Source of the DNA: Trichobilharzia szidati
Taxonomy: Eukaryota; Platyhelminthes; Trematoda; Strigeidida; Schistosomatidae
DNA: 64,000 nt
Direction of reading: 5' to 3'
NCBI GenBank assembly: GCA_944472155.2
Contig: OX235271.1
Location: forward strand, 21,335,710 to 21,399,709
Every line of letters begins with the position of its first letter. Positions within the stretch are counted from its first letter, which is position 1. A program made the position numbers and the translations under genes. Positions 1 through 11,540 of the stretch are shown one piece after another. The notes beneath the pieces were generated by a model. That model did not search any database. It was not told the origin of the DNA and saw nothing but the letters and a program-made list of their open reading frames with translations.

Positions 1-1166
1 AGGGTCATATTCTCCTTTTTTACCAATGGACTTATGGCTAGGAGAGGGCAGGGTCGAATTTCGGGGGATTTTGAATTTTTTCCGGGATTATTTAGTGACA
101 TGTCTAAATCTACGGTGGTAGGTGGTATAGTTTTGTTGGCTATTTGATTACAATTTAGCGGCCTTTCGGTTGGTGTCGCTCTCTGAGAAGATAATTCTGT
201 GTGGTTAGAGAGGGGTGGTGCGGTGGATTCTACGGTATCTCTCGAAGGGTTGGGTATAATTGTTGCTTGCAAAGTCCTATTGTTTATTCCACAATTAGAC
301 TCAGTGTGGTAATTGTATACGCGCCTTTCTATGACGGTCTTGTCCACCGCAACCTTTATTAGTTTGTAATTTCTGGATTGCGATAGGGTGTGTTGGGAGT
401 GGATGAATTTTCTGGCCTCTGCCAGTGTTTCGAACTGAAAACGAATAGGACAACACTTTTCATGTTGACTCTTCTTCAGCCTATAGCACTTAGTCTTGGA
501 GTTGGGCATTTTCGCTTCACTAAGTAGGATGCGCTGTACCTTTTTTAGTGCCTCATTGTCCGGAACGTTGTAGACAATAGCATTTAATTTAGCATCTAGT
601 CGTTTTGTTACTTCTGTAGTAACAAAGTTAATTAGGTTATCCACCTTAGATATCGATTCACTGTCAAGTTTGTTAAGGTCTACAGTTTTCATGAGAATAG
701 TTAAAGGTGTCAGTTCACAGACATGCAGTCTGATATCACTGATCTGACCTGATAAATTGGAGATTTTGGTATTGGTATCGGAAATTCCAGGATTTACTGA
801 CTTATTGTTTTTTAAGTCCCTTAACTCGGCCTTAAGTTCTCCTATAGACAACTTTAGAAGTTCTATTTCTGAAGATAGTACTGAAACAGAGCTTGAAGGC
901 TGGAGCTTTTCGATAAGCACATAAGGTGTAGGGAGTGTTTCTGTATGAGCAGAGGGTACTGAATTTTTGGGAGTAGTGCTAATACTAGCTGTCAGTACAG
1001 TTTTATCCTCAGTTTCAGCTCGACGCTTACGACATACAAGTGAGTTATGTGGCTCACTATAACCATTTGTAGGAAGTGTGTCGCTTGATGTAGCAATCAA
1101 CGACTTAAAATTAGTCATCAGTTTTACAGGGGATTGAGTTCGCTGCTTTTTACTTTGGTTAACCAT
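1..1166 (-). CDS. ORF1-like protein of a CR1/Jockey-type non-LTR retrotransposon, 3' end outside window
   Basis: Reading the minus strand from an ATG at 1166-1164 gives about 388 codons with no stop up to the window edge. The protein starts MVNQSKKQRTQSPVK and is basic at the N-terminus. A short leucine/glutamate-rich stretch follows at roughly residues 95-135, which could form a coiled coil. A more globular part contains IVYNVPDNEALKKVQ and then KCYRLKKSQ. A basic N-terminus, coiled coil and compact nucleic-acid-binding part is typical of ORF1 proteins of CR1/Jockey/L1-like elements, which coat the element RNA. There is no cellular gene context: other CR1-like pieces lie just to the right. 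The intact frame stands out from the broken repeats around it and suggests a young copy whose RT ORF lies beyond the left edge. The family assignment is inference; the open frame is seen directly. Confidence 0.6.
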   Translation of the reverse strand, partial: MVNQSKKQRTQSPVKLMTNFKSLIATSSDTLPTNGYSEPHNSLVCRKRRAETEDKTVLTASISTTPKNSVPSAHTETLPTPYVLIEKLQPSSSVSVLSSEIELLKLSIGELKAELRDLKNNKSVNPGISDTNTKISNLSGQISDIRLHVCELTPLTILMKTVDLNKLDSESISKVDNLINFVTTEVTKRLDAKLNAIVYNVPDNEALKKVQRILLSEAKMPNSKTKCYRLKKSQHEKCCPIRFQFETLAEARKFIHSQHTLSQSRNYKLIKVAVDKTVIERRVYNYHTESNCGINNRTLQATIIPNPSRDTVESTAPPLSNHTELSSQRATPTERPLNCNQIANKTIPPTTVDLDMSLNNPGKNSKSPEIRPCPLLAISPLVKKENMT

Positions 1167-1599
1167 AACTATTTGATATGAGAATTAATAGTTATAGGTA
1201 TGGAGGTAGTAGAGTACTTGTGCAAGGATTACAACAAGATAAATTTTATGTAACGAATCACGCAAAAATGTAACGCAAACGTTGGACGTACCGCATAGTC
1301 AGTTTGTTCATTCTGCATCTCTTATGTTTCACGTCAGCACCTGTGCAAAAATGCTACTTATCTTACACAATTAACGCAATCACTTATAATTCCCGCGTGA
1401 AATTGACATGCCGTATTATTTCAATTACAGTTTAGGTGTGACGCTATATCTTATGACATATTCGGTCGAAAGCAGATCTCAAAAATTATCTATTCCCCCA
1501 TTTGTGCATTTCTTTTATAATGTTTCCCTCACATTAACCAGTATTCAATCTGTTTCTAGATTAACAAATCATATCATATATTCTATAAAATCTTATTAG
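1167..1599. other. Flank of the ORF1-like gene; no supported gene
   Basis: This AT-rich stretch lies upstream of the minus-strand ORF1-like gene and may hold its 5' untranslated region. I see no protein I recognise on either strand. Confidence 0.4.
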
Positions 1600-1930
1600 T
1601 GTACATATGATCATGCCTATAAAAATGGCTGGTTTCTGTTCCAGAAATAAATTTATTATTATAAACCAAATTAGTACTTTTGAATTCATTTATGCTAACA
1701 TTAACCAAACTATAAGAACTCTCAAAAGCTGGAAAGGTTTTAGCACTGACAGTATATCATCCCATTTTTATAAATATGGTGGCCCTGACATTCCTTAACT
1801 TACCCGGATATGTGGAAAACAACACTTATTATTCCTAAACACAAATCAGACTCGAAAACAGAAGTCAGTAACTACATGCCGATCAGTATCACACCTATCG
1901 CATCTAGAATTATGGAGAGGCTAGTTAAAT
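1600..1930 (+). pseudogene. CR1-like reverse transcriptase fragment, N-terminal part
   Basis: The plus strand encodes a block typical of the first RT motifs of CR1-clade elements: W-K-T-T-L-I-I-P-K-H-K-S-D, then NYMPISITPIASRIMERLV (compare the family pattern NYRPISL). It is flanked by frameshifts and stops. The similarity breaks off at about 1930, where a dispersed repeat starts. A related fragment resumes at 2478 and repeats the IME residues, so the two may be parts of one element or two copies. Confidence 0.6.
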
Positions 1931-2410
1931 AATAATAATAGTATATTCTCATTTTTGTACATGAGGGACGCCAGTTTACAGGCATCATCAATTCGACAAA
2001 TTACACATACGATTAGTCAGTATAGTTAGTAATGATAATTTAATAAGGTACATATTTATTCCTACAAATGTAGGACACACAAGTTGCATAGGCATGGATA
2101 AGTATTATTTAAGCGACATATTTAAATTACATGATTTACGGTTAAATAACATGGTTGCTGTCATTTTATCTTTAGTTTGTGGGAAAAATCTGATAACTGG
2201 TGATTCAATGGGACACATCAAAAATATAGAGATATTGACTTCGCATTAACAAAATAAACCCAAGCATGCGTTGGATGGATTACAGATACTTGGGAAAATT
2301 AATAAAGCTTGAAGTCAATTCCCTCATAAAACAATAAAATGCGTCTTACAATAATATATTCTCACTTTATGCACATGAGGGACTCCAGTTGACAGGCATC
2401 ATCAATATGA
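1931..2410. repeat. Dispersed repeat unit bounded by about 60-bp direct repeats, inside a CR1 remnant
   Basis: The first about 60 bp (1934-1993, containing ACATGAGGGACGCCAGTTTA) recur with few changes at the right end (2348-2409). The core (about 2045-2335) is the reverse complement of about 7490-7790. The unit separates two CR1 RT fragments. The long direct repeats could be a duplicated target or short terminal repeats. I do not recognise the family. Confidence 0.55.
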
Positions 2411-2455
2411 TAATAATGCACATATGGAGTAAACATGTTTAAAATTTTTCACTAA

Positions 2456-3420
2456 CACAAAATATATATACAAGGGAAGATAATGGAATATATTAAAGAT
2501 AACCTCCTCAAGCATATGCTTAACTGCAACATTGTTAGTCCGAACCAACATGGATTCCTAAAATCCAGATCATCTATAACATTCCACCTAGACCATGTTG
2601 ACCATTTACTGCTTATACATAAGCTAAACTCCTTAGGAATGCGTGATGCACTATTAGGATGGCTTAAATCATTCCTTAACAACAGGTCCCAAATAGTTAA
2701 ATCCGGATCTGGAACTTCCAAACATAGCTCAATCACTTCTGGTGTAGTATAAGGTAGTGTTATTGGACCCCTCCTATTTAAACTATACATCAATGACATA
2801 TGCGCTTGCTTCCCACACGGGAAACCATTCATCTTTTCAGATGACCTAAAAGTAGCTTATACATTTCAATGTGATGACCTGGGGTACTTCCAGAATGTTG
2901 TGCAGAAAGAATTAGATAAAGTGACTGCTTGGTCGTCTTTATGGAATCAGAAATTAACCTTATAAAGTGTGGTTGGATTTGCTTCGGCACACACTCAATC
3001 GACTTGAAATTAACGCTTCAATCTGCTAACCCTACGACTGTAAGAAAGACTACATCTCACGGTGCATGATCCAAAAACTTGACTCACTTTGGACAAGACG
3101 ACTTATTATAAACCTAATATTCTTCTTTAAGGTCCTTCACAAAATATCATTCTCAGGCAACAGGGACGTACAATTCGCACTGGACGGCTCTTACGATCTG
3201 CGTAACCAAACTTGCACAGTGACAACTCAAGCCTTACAGTCAACACTCCGTGAAAACTTCTTCACAGTGATGTATTCTAAAATATGGAATAGCCTGCCCC
3301 TAGATGTCAGAACTAGTTCTTCGGTTATAAGTTTCAAACGCTCTCTGTACAGACTGTTTCACTCTACTGATTATATAAATAAACTATTCCTAAAACTAAT
3401 TAATTATTAGTATACTATAG
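2456..3420 (+). pseudogene. CR1-like reverse transcriptase fragment, middle and C-terminal part
   Basis: Frame pieces give QHGFLKSRS, then GSVIGPLLFKLYINDI (RT motif B region of CR1/Jockey RTs), then FSDDLKVAY (motif C region, expected F-A-D-D, here F-S-D-D). The last 115 codons (3066-3410) end SFKRSLYRLF, the usual C-terminus of CR1-like proteins. There are several stops and frameshifts, and the middle is internally deleted. It is a dead copy, in the opposite orientation to the ORF1-like gene at the left edge. Confidence 0.7.
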
Positions 3421-3690
3421 TGCCTATAAAACGCGCATAAATTCCCTAATTACTCTATAAACATTGAATAGACTAGTCGCACAGATGCATAAAAAGACTG
3501 AGCAGTAATAAATAATTATGTTTACTAGGTGGCGATGTACGACGAATATTACTATTATTTAAACGCAAAAAAATCTTGGTACAATATGGCACCAGGAAAG
3601 ATGCGCCACACAATAATAATAAAACAACATAGATCAAAAGTAAAAATATAAGTAGAGAACGGATGAAGAACTTCATCTAGAGGGGAAACA
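3421..3690. other. Junction between two retrotransposon remnants; no gene
   Basis: AT-rich sequence that probably holds the 3' tails of the plus-strand CR1 remnant and of the minus-strand APE/RT element that meet here. Nothing else is supported. Confidence 0.4.
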
Positions 3691-6680
3691 GACACACTTA
3701 ACAGGTTCCAACAGTATTCGTCAACTATTCCCAGGTAAGGAAGAAAGAAGAAAATTTCAGCACGTTCGCTATAGATTACGATTCTTGGCCATATGCGACA
3801 AGGTTTCAAGACATCGGACTCCAATACGGGAGACGTGACGAACCAACGGATGCTAACCCACCCCATATATCCTTCATCCCACGACGCCACGTCATGGGGT
3901 GACCACCCCTCCTCCTTTTCCATCCCGTCCCAGGGCTAGCGAGCAGGGACCTGTACGGAAGCCTTTGGGGTGACATTCGCAGCACATGTCCAAACCACCG
4001 AAGCCGGTGTTTCCAGATGACGACACTCAACAAATGGTGATCTCCACTGTTTTCAAACTCACGCCGCCGAACCTCAGAATTACTCACGAGATGATGCCAT
4101 CGAACGAAAGCAATCCAGAGGAAACAGCAATGATCGAATACACAGAACCGCCGAACATCCTCAGCTCCGAGAGGCCAGGTTTAAAAGGCATAGAGCAAGA
4201 CAGCCCTCACCGAAGCATTGTACACTCGACCTTTGACAGTCAGGCTAACGTCACGACAGCACCAGAGGTGACTCAAGTTAACCTGTTTCATAATACGGTT
4301 GGAAATCTCAACCGTCGCACAACTACCCAGATACACAAACTTATCGACGACTTCAAGCAGTTCACCAGTAAGAGTGAGTGCAGGCACATGTTCCTGCCAA
4401 TCTTGCACTTAGACGGCACAAAGCACATACCATACTTACAGACACTGATCGCCAACTAATAAGTGCGATTCGGGCAACTGTATGCCATCGCACAGTAAGA
4501 CGATATCGTCTGAATACTGGAGGTCGCAAAGTCTTTCTCCAGGAGGCAGGTCTACACCGCCAGCACTACTCACGTCCTTGAGAGCTGACTCCAAAATATC
4601 ATCGATTGTAAAGATGGAAAGAAATTGAGAGATCGGGCAACCCTGTCTAACCCTACTACTGACTTGGAACAGCGATGATACCTGGTTGTATGCCCTCACT
4701 CTACCTGAAGTATTTCTGTGTATGGCTTTCAGAATATTAACAAACAGCTTCAGAGCACGGGTCTGTCGGACGAACCGAAGGTAGCACTAATATCAAGAAA
4801 CACAACGATTGCTTGCCTGCAATACGTGTGGCTGTGTTCCAATGACCGATGAAGGGTGAACACATGATCAGTGCATCCACGAACTGAACGAAACCAAGCG
4901 TGCTCTTCTCGAATCAATCCTTCACGTGTTTTGCACAGCCTGTGGAGTAAGACAGCAGCCAATATTTTAGGCGCAAATGGTAGCAGATCGACACCCATGT
5001 GATCGTCACATGAATTACGTCGACCCTTTTTAAAGATAGCGGCGATAATGGCTTCGTTCCATATCGGTGGTACACGCTGTCTCCCATACTTTCCTGAATA
5101 AATCAGTTGTAGCCGTAGCGAGGGTCTCGCCACCATCTTTAAAAAGAGCCGGAGGTAGATTGTCTTAGCCGGGTGCCTTATGGCGTCATAACACTTTGAG
5201 TTCCTTACAGATCTCCACTTCGGTTGGTGGGTCGGTAATAACTGAGCAAAGGGCACTGGAGCTAGTGATAGCAGACACTGAATCTGGTAGCCAGATAAAC
5301 TGTTTCTCGAAATGCTCTGCTCAGCGTTCCAGGCATCTTTTCAGGCTGGCAGTTGACGCGCCATCTGCCTCACAGACCGTCTCGATGATCCCTAGTTTCT
5401 TGCTGCCGGTGGCTCGGATGAGCTGGAACAGCTTCCGACTGTTGTCAGATGCAGCAGCTGACTCCATCTCACATGCACCTTCTGACCACAAGGCTTCAAA
5501 GTCCTCACGTTAACTCTGTCTAATCTTGCACGTAAGTGCCTTTCTCTTATTACTGTATTCTTTGCCAGCCGGAATGAACCGGCGTCCATCCGGGAGTTGC
5601 CGGGAGCTTGCCGAAACCCAGTGGTTTTTAGTGAAGCATTCTTTTAAGCCGCGAGCGGCTACTCTCATCATCCGCATGGCGTCTTGGAGATGAAGCCAAT
5701 GTTCATCTATACTACTTGGGGGATTGCTAGCAAACAGTGATTGTAATTCATTCTGGTATTTTAGAGAAGTAGCAAATGCTTCTAATTTGCTCACATCAAC
5801 GCTTAGACTACGCCTTTTGTGAACCCCACCAGATCGCAAGACGAACTCGGCACACATTAACGCACGATCGGAGTCCAGGCATGTGCTCCAGAAGGAGCGA
5901 CAGTCTTGTATGCATCCTCGCCACCGGAAACTGACAGCAATATGATCGATCTGAGTCCAAGCTTGATTCGCACAGGGAGGACGCCAGGTAGCGCTACGGC
6001 GATGGTTGTGCCGGAAGTTGGTGCTGGCTAGAAATAGGTTGTGATCCGCGCAAAGCTGCAGAAGACGGTCCCCATTATCTGACCTGCGACCATGTAAGCC
6101 CCAGTGACCACCCAGACGACGCGCAACCGATGCATTCAAGTCCTCAGCCCGTACTGCAATATCCCTGGGACTTGTCTGTTTCAAGAGATCGCTCAGTCAG
6201 TAGTAGAAGTCATTATCAGTTGCATCTGGGCTGCAGTCCGTCGGTGCATAGGCAGAGATAATAAACAGACACCGCCTATCTGGCCTAACACTCTTTACTT
6301 TCGTATAACCTTCCAGCCTAACAGCACATAAACGACTGTTGATGGGGATCCAGTCGAGTAATGCAGCTTCGGCTCTAGCGCTTAATGCGACACCAACATC
6401 AGCTACGCCGGATGCCGACGCAACATGGTCCCCAGACAAGCGCAAGCGGTACATACTACTAAAACTTTCAGGTGGAGAGGATAATTGAAGCTTTTCATTG
6501 TGATCTTGAATATGGGTGTCCGAAATGCAGCAGACATAGACAGCGAGGCTTTCCAGTTTTCTCACCAAGCCTGCCTGCTGCCTGATTTGTATCAGTGTCC
6601 GAAAATTGTAGGTGGCCAGTTTGAACGCGGCACGTGGTTTCAGGATATCTGTGTTAGTTGTCGCATCGGGGATAACCATA
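3690..6680 (-). pseudogene. Nearly full-length APE/RT non-LTR retrotransposon (RTE/SR3-like), decayed
   Basis: Read on the minus strand from about 6680, consecutive frame pieces follow the order of a complete single-ORF element. The first is an apurinic-type endonuclease beginning ATYNFRTLIQIRQQAGLV (family pattern TYNVRTL), with CCISDTH and, further on, QIDHIAVS. Next come a linker and the RT: a degenerate KAPGxDNLPP block, RQGCPISQFL, LQYSDDIVLL (motif C, normally F/Y-A-D-D) and KFVYLGS. The C-terminal tail has LRWFGHVLRMSPQRLPYRS and then GWKRRRGG. There are at least six stops or frameshifts, so it is dead. Target-primed reverse transcription by such proteins is established for the clade. 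The clade is inferred from motif order; a shorter relative lies at 39.9-40.3 kb. Confidence 0.8.
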
Positions 6681-7110
6681 TTAAGGGCTACTCACTAACA
6701 CCTCAAAATGGCACGTATAGACTGGGAATTCAGACAAAGGCGAAGGGCTGTCGAAAATGAAATCGTCAAGGTTAGCAAAGGTAAAATTTAGGAGTTTATG
6801 TATAAAAATAAAAGTAACGTTAGAAAGAGATGCGTTACTTGAGACATCAGTGTTGCTCGAAAGTATTGTCACGAGCGCGTGATAAGTTTCACTGATAGTT
6901 TGTTGCTTAATTTCATTTCTTGTGTGAAGGCTGAGATACTACCCGAGCGCCCAAACAAAGGCAGGTGGTACAAAAAATATAAACATATATGTGCAAACAT
7001 TAAGGTCCTATTCGTGTCCAAATACTTTTCCTTTCCTCTATGGTACCTTGCTGCTAGCCTCTTCTCTTCTATTTCCCTTGTAGAGAAGGTTGCACAGATC
7101 TACGGTTAGA
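6681..7110 (-). other. Probable 5' leader of the APE/RT element
   Basis: Lies directly upstream of the first endonuclease codons of the minus-strand element. It contains no convincing coding sequence. Assignment as a leader is by position only. Confidence 0.35.
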
Positions 7111-7454
7111 CTGAAGCTGAGCAAGGACTGAAGTCATTTACTTGTGCATCATCCTCCAAGGTTTTGGCTAGTAATGACACAGCTTCCTTCAAAAATCCAC
7201 TGTCACCATATCAGGACGCTGTATAACATCCCATGCAAGCAGTATCCATGGTCTAAAATGGCTTACAAATATCTTTCTACGTGTTAATTAACTTACTCGC
7301 ATGGAACAACCATGCGGCAAGAAATGGCGGTTTCGGATAACCTCACTGCAGTAAAACAAACCTGCTTGACAATGACCAATATTAGTCTGCATTCAGTACA
7401 GTTCACTTCTGGTGTTACTTACGATGAAAATGCTGGCAAAATTATACAAATCAA
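7111..7454. other. No supported gene
   Basis: AT-rich sequence between repeats. A short plus-strand frame across 7312-7569 overlaps the dispersed repeat to its right and looks like chance. Confidence 0.35.
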
Positions 7455-7800
7455 TCACTTAATTTTAATTATAATCCAATTTGGATATAAATCAAGAACA
7501 AGATACGATGCCATACAGTTATTTGGAGGAATCGACTTCAAGCTTCGTTCACTTCCCAAGTATTTGTAATTCATCCAACACATACTTGGTTTTTTTGTCA
7601 ATGCGAAGACAATAAATCTATATTTCTTGATGCGCTCCATTGAATCACCAGTTATCAGATTGTTCCCACAAACTAATGTCAAAAAGGACAGCAACCATGT
7701 AATTTCACCATAAAACAAATTTATGTAATTTAAATAATACTCATCCATGCCTGTTAAACTGGTGCGTCCTACAGAGGTAGGAGTAAATGTACTATATTAT
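7455..7800 (-). repeat. Second copy of the dispersed repeat, with an open frame of 97 codons
   Basis: The minus strand is a close match to 2045-2335 on the plus strand. This copy keeps an open frame starting MDEYYLNYINLFYGEI and rich in hydrophobic residues, for example ITWLLSFLTLVCGNN. The other copy is broken. Either it was part of a transposon protein, or it is a duplicated exon of a membrane protein. I do not recognise it. Confidence 0.45.
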
Positions 7801-8655
7801 GGACAAATCCTGTGTTTCAGGGCTTTACGCGTCACTTGACTTGTGGCCTGACTAATCGTTTGGATTATCACTTCAGATTTCTTAGCAGAATTTCACATTT
7901 TTAATAATACAAGGATATCATAGAAACTCTACACCAGTAAAATATGGGAAGGGGTACTGATCAGTTTTAGAGGCTGAGGGAATTAACCTGTTCCTAGGAT
8001 ACAGTGTCGTGGATTTCAAGTAAGCAGAGATGAAATAGACTTCACAGGCTAGGACTTTGCCAAAATGTAGGGCCTGTTGAACACATTGTACAGAAATCTT
8101 GTTAGGGCAAATATTCCCATTTATGCATTTAGAAGACAAAAAGATTGACCCAAGGAATGTTTTCGACCTTATCAATCGAATCTGTGTGAGTTGCTCTACT
8201 CTAAGCAATCAGAGTTTATGATCACGAAAGCTCAACCTAAACGATCCTGTTTCATTTACTAACTGACGCTAAAACCCGCGACGATGTGACGGTTGGGCAT
8301 CAAATTAGCAACAACAACAACAAAAAATAAAACCACCACTGAAACTCACAGCACAGAGGAAACAAACTTATTATTTACTGGAATACATAAGACCCAACAG
8401 TTTGAGCATGGAGTGAAAGATTTCGAGAAGGCTGTCAATCGATATGTCTCCATTCGACGAAAGTAAAGGCAAGCGTGGGGACATGAAATGTTCACACAGT
8501 ATCTGGAGCTTGCAAGGCTGTTTAGATTGCAAAAGATATGCTGTGGGAGTGTTGAGAATCCATGTGCACAGACAGACTGGAAGTAGTCGACTTAAGCAAA
8601 TTTCCTGGAATGAGCTTGTACTATTCACCTCCATTCCTACTACAAAACAGAACTG
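7801..8655. other. Unassigned region with a 96-codon minus-strand frame
   Basis: A minus-strand frame at 7918-8208 starts MLRVEQLTQIRLIRSKTFLG and resembles nothing I know. A (CAA)n run lies near 8310. From about 8560 the sequence passes into the left edge of the large inverted repeat. Confidence 0.3.
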
Positions 8656-8659
8656 ATGA

Positions 8660-9115
8660 AGGTAACCAACCAACCAAAAAACAACAAGGGTCAATCTCTA
8701 TCAACGGGAGAAAATTGAAAGAGGTTACTGCCTTTACTTATCCAAGAAACATCTTCTCAATTACAGGCAGCACGAATGAAGATGTAAAAACCAGAATCGG
8801 AAAGGCAGGACAGAATATTCATCACTCTGAAATCACTTTGGAGATCTAGGGAAAAATCAATCAAGAACCTACTGCTGAACAAATATGCCAAGGAAAATGG
8901 AGATAGACCGGACATACTGTGAGAAGACCATCGAGTGATATCCCACGCCACGCCTTTTGGTGAAACCTGGATGGGGAATGACGACTTTGGTGTCTGAATG
9001 TGACGTGGAGGACATGAAAGCTTATGAAAACTTGTGGAGCAAGCTAAGGAGGGCTGAAGAAAACAGAATTAATTAAGGGTGTATTGTTGAAGGCCTATGT
9101 TCCACTAGAAACCCA
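8660..9115 (+). mobile_element. RTE-type retrotransposon 3' fragment
   Basis: The plus strand encodes INGRKLKEVTAFTYP, then TNEDVKTRIGKAGQ, the conserved C-terminal part of RTE-clade RTs (family pattern FTYLGSxxS, DxxxKxRIxKA). It is 5'-truncated, as usual for these elements. The inverted partner is 63480-63998. Confidence 0.75.
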
Positions 9116-9139
9116 ACGAATTAACAAGAGATACTCACT

Positions 9140-9400
9140 GATGCAACTGCCTGGCTATCGAGCCATATACTAAGAATTAACAGAAGCTGGAACTGATGGC
9201 TCATTGGATTATGAACACGCTATTTAACCTGAAGGTTGTGGATTTGTTCGTCGAAGGGGTCATGGGCGTATAATTCTGCGAAGCCGCAAGCAAGAACGAA
9301 GCAGCCATCCGCTACCTCCTAGTTCTCAATGGTTCTCTAAATTATGTCGGTTCACAATCAGACTTGAACTAACCAGGTGGATTTTTATTTCTCAGTTTCT
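9140..9400 (+). repeat. SINE-like repeat (family B)
   Basis: Shares the TGGTTCTCTAAxTxATGTxGGTT-type end with the family-B copies near 28.5, 29.1, 44.1 and 44.4 kb. It is mirrored at 63240-63480. The head is decayed. Confidence 0.4.
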
Positions 9401-9409
9401 TTTCGATTT

Positions 9410-11421
9410 TCACTTCCAGCTGTGGAACTTACTTTTCCTCGTGATTGACACACAGATATGCGTAAAATAATAATCACTGGATATATTGATCACTGTGTAC
9501 TTCAGACTATCTAAACCATCTTTGTTCATTCGATTTCTAGCTCTATCTAGAAGTTGTTGGTTGCATTTAAGACGATAACGAGACTGAATAACATATTGGA
9601 CTGACATGTAACTGCCAATCGAAATGTTGAAATTTATACAATTCACACTTGTAGATTTCAAGTGTATTTCAAAATCATCATCTTCTGCACCTCAACCCCA
9701 ACTCCAATAATAATAATAATTTGAAAATTCATTAACTCAGACACAGTGTTCATTTGAAATTTTCAATATCCTGCCACTGTATTCTGGATACATGAGTGTA
9801 AAATATGCTATATTTTTGCCAACTCTGAAATGTACTGCCATCTGATTCACTTGCTCATCACAACCATATGGAATACAACTATCTAGTGGCGCTAAATCTG
9901 CATCATCTAATACAACACAATAAAAAATGAAAATATTTTCCCATTTGCATTCAAGCCAATATTCATGAATTTACCTCGATTAAACAGACCATGTTCAATG
10001 GGTTCAATAATAAATATACGAAAGCGTAATTGCTCTCTTTGTTGCAGTGGTACTCCAGTGGATAAGGTGACATAAAGTTGAGACCGTCTACTTTTACACA
10101 TAAATTAAATACCTAGGCGTCATTCTATCTGCTGATCTCTCCTGGTCGTCTCATATCTTGGCGATTTCTAAGAAAATATTCCGTCTTACCTTCTACATCA
10201 AGAAATTAAAACAATCTGGTATAACCCAACCCTTACTCCTACAATTCGTTAATTCTCGCATTCTGCCCATTATTCTCTATTGTTCCCCCTTAGTTTTTCC
10301 GGGATACTGAAGAAAGACTATAACATATTACGCAGGATGTTAAAGGTTGTCAGCAGGGTAAGAAACGTGCCACTTAACCAGCTTGTTAATATTCTGGTTG
10401 ACAGGCACATGGACTCATGTGAAAAATGGGCCAATTCCATTTTATCTAACTCACACCACCCTCTTCACTCACAACTCTCCCCTTGCATCTCATCAGGCAA
10501 AACCAGAAGCCTATATAGAAAACTATATGCTCACACCAGCAAGTACAAACATTCAACCATACTCTACTTAGCTCGTGTTCTGTGTGATAAAGAAAGCATT
10601 AGGCGTGACACCTATAATTCATTAAATAGTCAGTAATAAAACTGGATCTCGTTTTTCCAACTCATATCATTTATAGGTACAACATTCTCTTTCATTTCCT
10701 TTTCTTTCTCTCTTTTTCCGTTATGTGCCGCTTTGTTTCTTTCTCTCGCTTACGTCAGTAAATATGATGGCACCTACTTTTCTAACACCTTCAAACACTG
10801 TTCAACTTTGGCTTTGCTACTGACATGCCAATATGTTGTTGTCATAATGAACTGAGATTTCCTTAATCTATGTAGAATTCTATTTATTGATAATGTACTA
10901 ACTGGATGCAATACTGTAGTAAAAATGCTGAGAATTCCATTGTGTATCACAAGTACTGTTTTGGAATAAAGCAAATTATTCTTATTATTAAGAATGATCA
11001 ATACACCAGATTTTGAAACTTTACTATATGTATTACCATTATAATTATAGATAATAATAATAGTATTGTTTGGATGATGTGAAATCATTTTAAACATTCA
11101 TGATCCACCGATTACATGTTGAAATGTTATAGTATTTTTACATCTCATTGGAATTAAAGTATGACTAGTCGCCTGGATATCTTTCTTCTGACTGTCAGTT
11201 ATTCCAGTGTCCATTTCACAAATTAGACGGCAAGTAAGTAAATTTTCATTTCCGTTTGACACTGTGAGATCCATATTATTATCAGTAGTAGGGTGAGTAG
11301 TATGATGTCTTATCCTGAAATAAACCGACGGTTTTAAAATAGGATAACATATTATTATTAAAAATTGATATTGATATTTTAATAATTCACAAAAATGTAT
11401 AAGGTTAATAAACGCACACAT
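9410..11421 (-). pseudogene. Unrecognised coding pieces conserved in both palindrome arms (arm 1 copy)
   Basis: Reading the minus strand from 11421, MCAFINLIHFCELLKYQYQF opens a frame whose sequence (LTVSNGNENLLTCRLICEM, DSQKKDIQATSHT) is colinear with 62076-62711 in the other arm. It is cut at about 10990 by a CR1 tail and resumes at 10101 with SRRSQLYVTLSTGV and FNRGKFMNIGLNA. Further pieces follow: DDADLAPLDSCIPYGCDEQ (about 9890) and a block ending FTHICVSITRKSKFHSWK (9410-9661). Intervening stops suggest either introns or decay. I do not recognise the protein. It could be exons of a host gene caught next to PLE1, or part of an undescribed element. Confidence 0.5.
10103..10990 (+). mobile_element. 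5'-truncated CR1-like retroposon inserted in arm 1 only
   Basis: It begins mid-RT with YLGVILSADLSWSSHI, continues through the CR1 C-terminal region (a 118-codon open piece at 10280-10636), and has a 3' tail ending in an ATT-rich microsatellite at about 10985. The matching position in arm 2 (about 62510) reads straight through without it. Flanks are CACATA on the left and AAGAATGATC on the right, joined directly in arm 2. Filled versus empty site proves insertion after the duplication. No clear target duplication is seen, which is common for CR1. Confidence 0.85.
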
Positions 11422-11422
11422 A

Positions 11423-11510
11423 ACTGTAGAACCAGAAGAGAAGATTATCGAAAAAGATATTCTTCGGTCAATTACTTGGTTTTTCTAGATGTTTGAATGA
11501 ATATTTTCGT
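11423..11510 (+). repeat. PLE1 terminal repeat, 5' copy
   Basis: The stretch beginning GTAGAACCAGAAGAGAAGAT recurs at 17871-17950 in the same direction, and inverted at 61990-62075 and 54060-54145. Direct copies at both ends of PLE1 fit the pseudo-LTRs known from Penelope-like elements. Confidence 0.7.
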
Positions 11511-11540
11511 TGTATTGGAATCTTCTGAGCAACATTTGCC

